Assembly (NCBI GenBank): GCA_033763435.1
Contig: JANRKN010000120.1
Coordinates: 1 to 28,474 of the forward strand
Length of the DNA stretch: 28,474 nucleotides
Direction: 5' to 3'
Origin: JANRKN01 sp033763435
Lineage (GTDB): Bacteria > Planctomycetota > Phycisphaerae > Phycisphaerales > UBA1924
Shown here: positions 25,759 through 28,474 of the stretch, in pieces
Layout of the letters: each line of letters starts with the position of its first letter
Position numbering within the stretch: the stretch's first letter is position 1
The notes under the pieces: model-generated
What the model was told of the DNA's origin: nothing
Database searches by the model: none
The model's input: only the letters and a program-made list of their open reading frames with translations
Made by a program: the position numbers and the translations under genes

Positions 25759-26244
25759 ATGTCTACTGCACGCACATCCCGCGCTTTCACGCTCATCGAG
25801 CTGATCGCCGTCATCGTCGTGCTCGCGCTGCTCAGTGCGGTCGCCATCCCCAAGTTCTTCGACTGGCGCACCCGTGCTCAGGTCACCTCCACCGCCGCCT
25901 CCTGGAAGGTCCTCACGCGCGCCGTCGGCCAGTACATGATGGACAACCGCGAGACCGCGCCCCCCAACGTCAACGACGGCTCGATGCCCCCGCAGCTCAA
26001 CCCCTACCTCTCCAACACCGACTTCGAACGCACGCCCGCCGTCGGCGGGTTCTGGGACTACGACGAGTGGTCCGGCTTCGGCGGCGGAGGCGCAGGCCTG
26101 ACCGCCAGCGTCTCCATCACCCAGAGCACCGCTCCCCAATCCACCTTCCAGCTCATCGACGCCGCGGTCGACGACGGCAATCTCAACACCGGCGCCGTTT
26201 TCTATCTCACCGCCTACCCGCGCTACACCTGGCGCGTGAGGTAA
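25759..26244 (+). CDS. Prepilin-like protein (type II secretion/type IV pilin signal)
   Basis: A 161-residue protein with a class III signal: positively charged leader then RA|FTLIELIAVIVVLALLSAVAIPKFFDW, with Glu at mature position 5 and a following hydrophobic helix. The residue before the cut is Ala rather than the canonical Gly. The C-terminal part is glycine-rich (WSGFGGGGAGLTAS) and has no cysteine pair. It would be processed by a prepilin peptidase and enter a pilus or pseudopilus. No pilin assembly gene is in the window; such scattered prepilin genes are common in planctomycetes. Confidence 0.85.
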   Translation: MSTARTSRAFTLIELIAVIVVLALLSAVAIPKFFDWRTRAQVTSTAASWKVLTRAVGQYMMDNRETAPPNVNDGSMPPQLNPYLSNTDFERTPAVGGFWDYDEWSGFGGGGAGLTASVSITQSTAPQSTFQLIDAAVDDGNLNTGAVFYLTAYPRYTWRVR

Positions 26245-26256
26245 CACCCACACCCA

Positions 26257-27141
26257 TCACGGCGCGAGCGACCGCTCCGGATTCGCGTACACCGTGGGCT
26301 TGCCGCCCCCGTTCTCCTCGCGAACCTCCGCCGGCACATTGCTCCCGCCCAGCGCCCGCGGGAACCGATCACCCCGGATCGGCGCCACGTGCCCATCCGC
26401 AAACGCCGTGTTCGCCACGCCCCGCGCGCCCGGGTGCCGATACCCGATCCGGCTGTTGGTCATCCCCGCCTGATTGTCCCGCTGCCGGCCCGCGTACAGC
26501 CCGTCCGCCAGCGCAATCAGCTCGCTCGTCCGTGTAAATGCGCTGAGCCGCGTCGGGCGCATCCGCACGCCATTCGTCCCCGGCCCATACCCCACACTCG
26601 CGGTGAAGTACACATCGGGCGTCACCGCCGTCGCCGCGCCGATCGGGTTATCCGCGTTGATCCAGTACGACACCTTGAACGCGCGATCGAACCCGCGCTC
26701 GGGGATGAGCACCGTCACGTTCTCACTCCCCCGCCGCTCGAAGGGCCACTCCAGCCACCCCTTCGAGTTGTTCGGGTCGCTCCCCGTCTGACCCGTCGCC
26801 ACGCCCGCCACATCGAACGTCTCCGGGCAGTAGTACGTCGTCCCCTTCCCGCCCCGGCCCGTCGACACGTATCCATCCCGATCCAGAATCGGCCCCCATC
26901 CATCCAGCGGCACGCCCACGCCCCCCGTCACCCCCGTCATGTTGTACGAAGGCACGACACACTCGCGCTCGTCGTTGCAATACAACACCAGCCCCTGCCC
27001 GAGCCCGCGCAGGTTCGCCATGCACGCCGCGGCACGCCCCGCACGCCTCGACGCCCCCAGCGCCGGAAGCAGCACCCCAATCAACACCCCGATCACCGAG
27101 ATCACCACCAACAACTCAATGAGCGTGAACGCCCGCCGCAT
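26257..27141 (-). CDS. Prepilin-like exported protein with C-terminal FADGH motif
   Basis: A 294-residue protein. MRRA|FTLIELLVVISVIGVLIGVLLPAL is a class III (prepilin) signal and helix. The end carries RHPGARGVANTAFADGHVAPI, like the H-X9-DG region of the planctomycete DUF1559/H-X9-DG-CTERM families, although the His to Asp-Gly spacing here is 12 rather than 9 residues. A strong GGAGG lies 6 nt before the ATG. Function unknown; these proteins are numerous per genome in Planctomycetota. It converges with the previous prepilin gene, with 12 bp between stops. Confidence 0.87.
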   Translation of the reverse strand: MRRAFTLIELLVVISVIGVLIGVLLPALGASRRAGRAAACMANLRGLGQGLVLYCNDERECVVPSYNMTGVTGGVGVPLDGWGPILDRDGYVSTGRGGKGTTYYCPETFDVAGVATGQTGSDPNNSKGWLEWPFERRGSENVTVLIPERGFDRAFKVSYWINADNPIGAATAVTPDVYFTASVGYGPGTNGVRMRPTRLSAFTRTSELIALADGLYAGRQRDNQAGMTNSRIGYRHPGARGVANTAFADGHVAPIRGDRFPRALGGSNVPAEVREENGGGKPTVYANPERSLAP

Positions 27142-27195
27142 GCGCAGCCTCCCTCACCCCGGAAGCGCACAGCCTAACAGGTTTCGTCTCGTGCC

Positions 27196-27327
27196 GCCCG
27201 CCAGTTCTGGCAGGAGTAGTGCCGCTGGCCGGGTGCCCGGCCTTGGGTGCCACGGCTTGGAGCTCTGGACAAGCCGTGCGATCAGCCTCCGACCACGGCT
27301 TGAGCGCCAAAGCCCGCTCAAGCCGTG
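27196..27327. repeat. Long intergenic repeat, copy A (full)
   Basis: Two parts are joined here. The first, 27196-27225, matches 28122-28151; the second, 27228-27327, matches 27870-27969 at about 90%. The second part contains two hairpins sharing the same arms: CACGGCTTG/CAAGCCGTG (27251-27259 with 27270-27278) and a perfect 13-bp stem (27294-27306 with 27315-27327, loop CCAAAGCC). The stop codon of the leftward zinc-ribbon gene is inside the second stem. It may also act as a terminator. Confidence 0.85.
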
Positions 27328-27788
27328 CCACCCGCCGGACCAATCCTCTGTCCACACTCTGGACAAACGTCCGAACCCACAGACCCCGAAAGATCATATG
27401 CGCAGCCTATGCACCGCGAAGCCTTCTCGCACCGCCTCACAAGCCGTCGAACTTGAAGCGACAGAACGATTGCCATAACTCCCAAGATCGGCCACATAGG
27501 CACGTCGACAAATACAACATCCCACCCAATTCTCGCAAACTCAAATTGAAAGTCAATTCCACGATGCGACGGATGATCTATAGTCATCTCAAACGGACCG
27601 TCGGCGGCCGACCAGTAATCAAAGCCAACAACACCATTCCGCAGCGAAATCATCACTTGTCCAGCGAAGCCCGCCTCAAGAGAGATCCACCCACTGACAA
27701 ACCACGCGATCAATAGGGCAATAAAGATCGCCGCATGGATCACAACCCCGCGACAGCTCTTTAGTGGCATGCGATACCGTGACATCAT
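27318..27788 (-). CDS. Small membrane protein with C-terminal zinc ribbon
   Basis: A 156-residue protein. It has two hydrophobic helices (about 15-33, AAIFIALLIAWFVSGW, and 96-113, PMWPILGVMAIVLSLQV) with an extracytoplasmic segment of about 60 residues between them, then a cytoplasmic zinc ribbon: Cys126-x2-Cys129 (CIGCAYDLSG) and Cys142-x2-Cys145 (CPECGQRI). The CxxCxYDLxG...CPECG pattern is common in uncharacterised planctomycete membrane proteins. The ATG pair at 27788/27785 follows a GAAGAGAG purine stretch. The last residues GTA and the stop come from repeat copy A. Base composition is clearly lower in GC than in neighbouring genes. Function unknown. Confidence 0.75.
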   Translation of the reverse strand: MMSRYRMPLKSCRGVVIHAAIFIALLIAWFVSGWISLEAGFAGQVMISLRNGVVGFDYWSAADGPFEMTIDHPSHRGIDFQFEFARIGWDVVFVDVPMWPILGVMAIVLSLQVRRLVRRCEKASRCIGCAYDLSGSVGSDVCPECGQRIGPAGGTA

Positions 27789-27821
27789 AGCTCTCTTCGG
27801 CCCAACAGAATCGTGGTCGTA

Positions 27822-27851
27822 GTTATATATTGACTGGCGCAACTTGACCAA
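27822..27851 (-). promoter_or_regulatory. Possible promoter of the zinc-ribbon gene
   Basis: On the minus strand TTGGTC (27846-27851) is followed after 18 bp by TATAAC (27822-27827) inside an AT-rich TATATAAC. It is placed 34 bp before the ATG. The -35 match is poor; the -10 is good. Confidence 0.4.
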
Positions 27852-27869
27852 AACCTCGACATCCAGAAC

Positions 27870-27969
27870 GCCGGGTGCCCGGCCTTGGGTGCCACGGCTT
27901 GGAGCTCTGGCCAAGCCGTGCGATCCGCGTCCAACCACGGATTAAGCGCCCAAGCCCGCTCCAGCCTTG
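27870..27969. repeat. Long intergenic repeat, copy B (partial)
   Basis: A direct repeat of 27228-27327 with about ten substitutions. The first hairpin (27893-27901 with 27912-27920) is intact; the second is broken by several changes. It lacks the 27196-27225 part. It lies upstream of the zinc-ribbon gene, so the gene is bracketed by copies A and B. Confidence 0.85.
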
Positions 27970-27985
27970 GCCGGCAGCCTGAGCT

Positions 27986-28103
27986 GGGTGCCCCGAGTCG
28001 CATGATTGAGCGATTCGGGCGAGATCGTGCGCCTCGGGACGAAACACGCAGGTCGCCCGACGCGCGGAGATCGCTGCGTCCCGTCGCGCGGATCGGGGCA
28101 CCC
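27986..28103. other. Self-complementary segment of unknown nature
   Basis: GGGTGCCCCGA (27986-27996) pairs perfectly with TCGGGGCACCC (28093-28103), closing a 118-nt region. Inside, TCGGGCGA (28015-28022) can pair with TCGCCCGA (28053-28060) and CGGGACG (28035-28041) with CGTCCCG (28077-28083); these two cross, so they are alternatives or a pseudoknot. No reading frame here looks coding. It could be an RNA element or a mobile-element remnant. Confidence 0.45.
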
Positions 28104-28121
28104 GGCACCGCCGAGACGTCG

Positions 28122-28151
28122 GCCCGCCAGTTCTGGCCGGAGTATCGCCGC
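28122..28151. repeat. Long intergenic repeat, 5'-part copy C
   Basis: A 30-bp match to 27196-27225, starting GCCCGCCAGTTCTGGC, with about three differences. The part that follows in copy A is not clearly present here. 28152-28336 shows no gene that I can support. Confidence 0.7.
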
Positions 28152-28336
28152 GTGCTGGCCCGGGCCGGGGCAACCATGAGGGAGAGTGTACCAGAAGCTC
28201 ACGTGCTTCCGCGGGGGCGTGGTCGCGCGGCCCGCAGCGCCGAGAGCCCCAACGAACAAGGCCCGCGCCAAGTCCAGCAATCGCAGGGCTTTACGCGAGC
28301 TTCAAGAACGGCACCAAGCTTGTGGTGTCCCGACAA

Positions 28337-28382
28337 TGCCGAGGGGCGGACTCGAACCGCCGACCTCCGGGTTATGAATCCG
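28337..28382 (-). pseudogene. 3' half of a tRNA-Met (CAT), probable attachment site
   Basis: Read leftward: anticodon loop TTCATAA (28372-28378), 3' anticodon stem CCCGG, variable region AGGTC, T-arm GGCGG-TTCGAGT-CCGCC (28345-28361), acceptor 3' strand CCTCGGC and discriminator A (28337). No D-arm or matching 5' acceptor GCCGAGG lies upstream (28383-28474), and the 5' side of the anticodon stem pairs imperfectly. It is therefore a half tRNA, as left when an element integrates into a tRNA 3' end. The orientation places the element to the right. No CCA is encoded. Confidence 0.75.
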
Positions 28383-28464
28383 AAGGAAGTGCCTGAAAAC
28401 GAGCCCGATTCAAGCACCCACCAGCATAAGCACCAGCAACTGGGAAACGAGGAGGTGCCAGCGG

Positions 28465-28474
28465 ATGCGATCGA
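28465..28474 (+). CDS. Start of an unidentified gene cut by the window end
   Basis: GAGGAGGTG, the strongest ribosome-binding sequence in the window, lies 8 nt before an ATG at 28465. Only three codons are visible. If the tRNA half at 28337-28382 is an attachment site, this would be the first gene inside the integrated element. Confidence 0.35.

Noticed and set aside
28186..28377. Open frame ending in the peptide GGLEPPTSGL
   Set aside because: This peptide is a well-known false product of reading across tRNA genes. It comes from the antisense of the tRNA-Met 3' half and is not a protein.
28337..28474. Intron-containing tRNA-Met
   Set aside because: The matching region extends through the whole anticodon loop into the 5' stem. 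An anticodon-loop intron would break it inside the loop, so an integration half-site fits better.

Overview
The window looks like a chromosomal stretch of a GC-rich planctomycete, most likely of the Phycisphaerae/Phycisphaerales type. This is inferred from several traits: a secreted protein ending in a two-repeat calcium-loop (dockerin-like) tail, an ECF sigma factor of the TIGR02999 kind followed directly by a TPR-tailed Ser/Thr kinase, prepilin-like proteins starting with an RAFTLIEL signal, and a small membrane protein with a C-terminal CxxC...CxxC zinc ribbon. No rRNA gene or complete tRNA is present to confirm the lineage.

Layout, left to right. 1-2360: a Fur-family (probably Zur-like) repressor diverges from a COG0523/ZigA-type metallochaperone GTPase, with a 22-bp palindrome between them; this suggests a zinc-homeostasis pair. 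2576-4266: an exported Gfo/Idh/MocA oxidoreductase is translationally coupled to a thioredoxin-fold lipoprotein. 4280-10828: an RND multidrug-efflux locus, with tetR-tolC-rnd running leftward through ATGA overlaps and the periplasmic adaptor diverging rightward across a perfect 14-bp TetR-type palindrome. 10845-15290: a damaged block holding a LysR/NhaR-like regulator with a +1 frameshift, an otsB-GH15 fusion cut at the start of its glucoamylase catalytic domain and joined out of frame to the C-terminal half of otsA, and a Na+/Ca2+ exchanger with a frameshift in a C10 run. 15434-16170: a small membrane protein and an XRE repressor, with two copies of an 18-bp inverted-repeat operator sitting on the promoter. 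16465-19231: a LuxR-type regulator converging on a secreted C39-peptidase-like protein. 19349-25645: ECF sigma, Ser/Thr kinase and PilJ-type hybrid histidine kinase, a signalling block on the plus strand. 25759-27141: two convergent prepilin-like genes.

27142-28474 is different in texture. A lower-GC zinc-ribbon membrane protein gene lies between two ~100-bp direct repeats (about 90% identical); the left copy supplies its stop codon. After a highly self-complementary 118-bp segment comes an isolated 3' half of a tRNA-Met gene, which looks like an attachment site left by integration into the tRNA. Its orientation implies that the integrated element lies to the right of the window, where a start codon with a strong ribosome-binding site opens at 28465.

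The most notable points are the out-of-frame otsB-GH15/otsA junction, the concentration of three coding breaks in 3.4 kb, the tandem-operator XRE operon, the repeat-flanked zinc-ribbon gene and the tRNA half-site. No clear defence system, CRISPR array or transposase is visible. All functional calls come from reading motifs by eye, without database searches.
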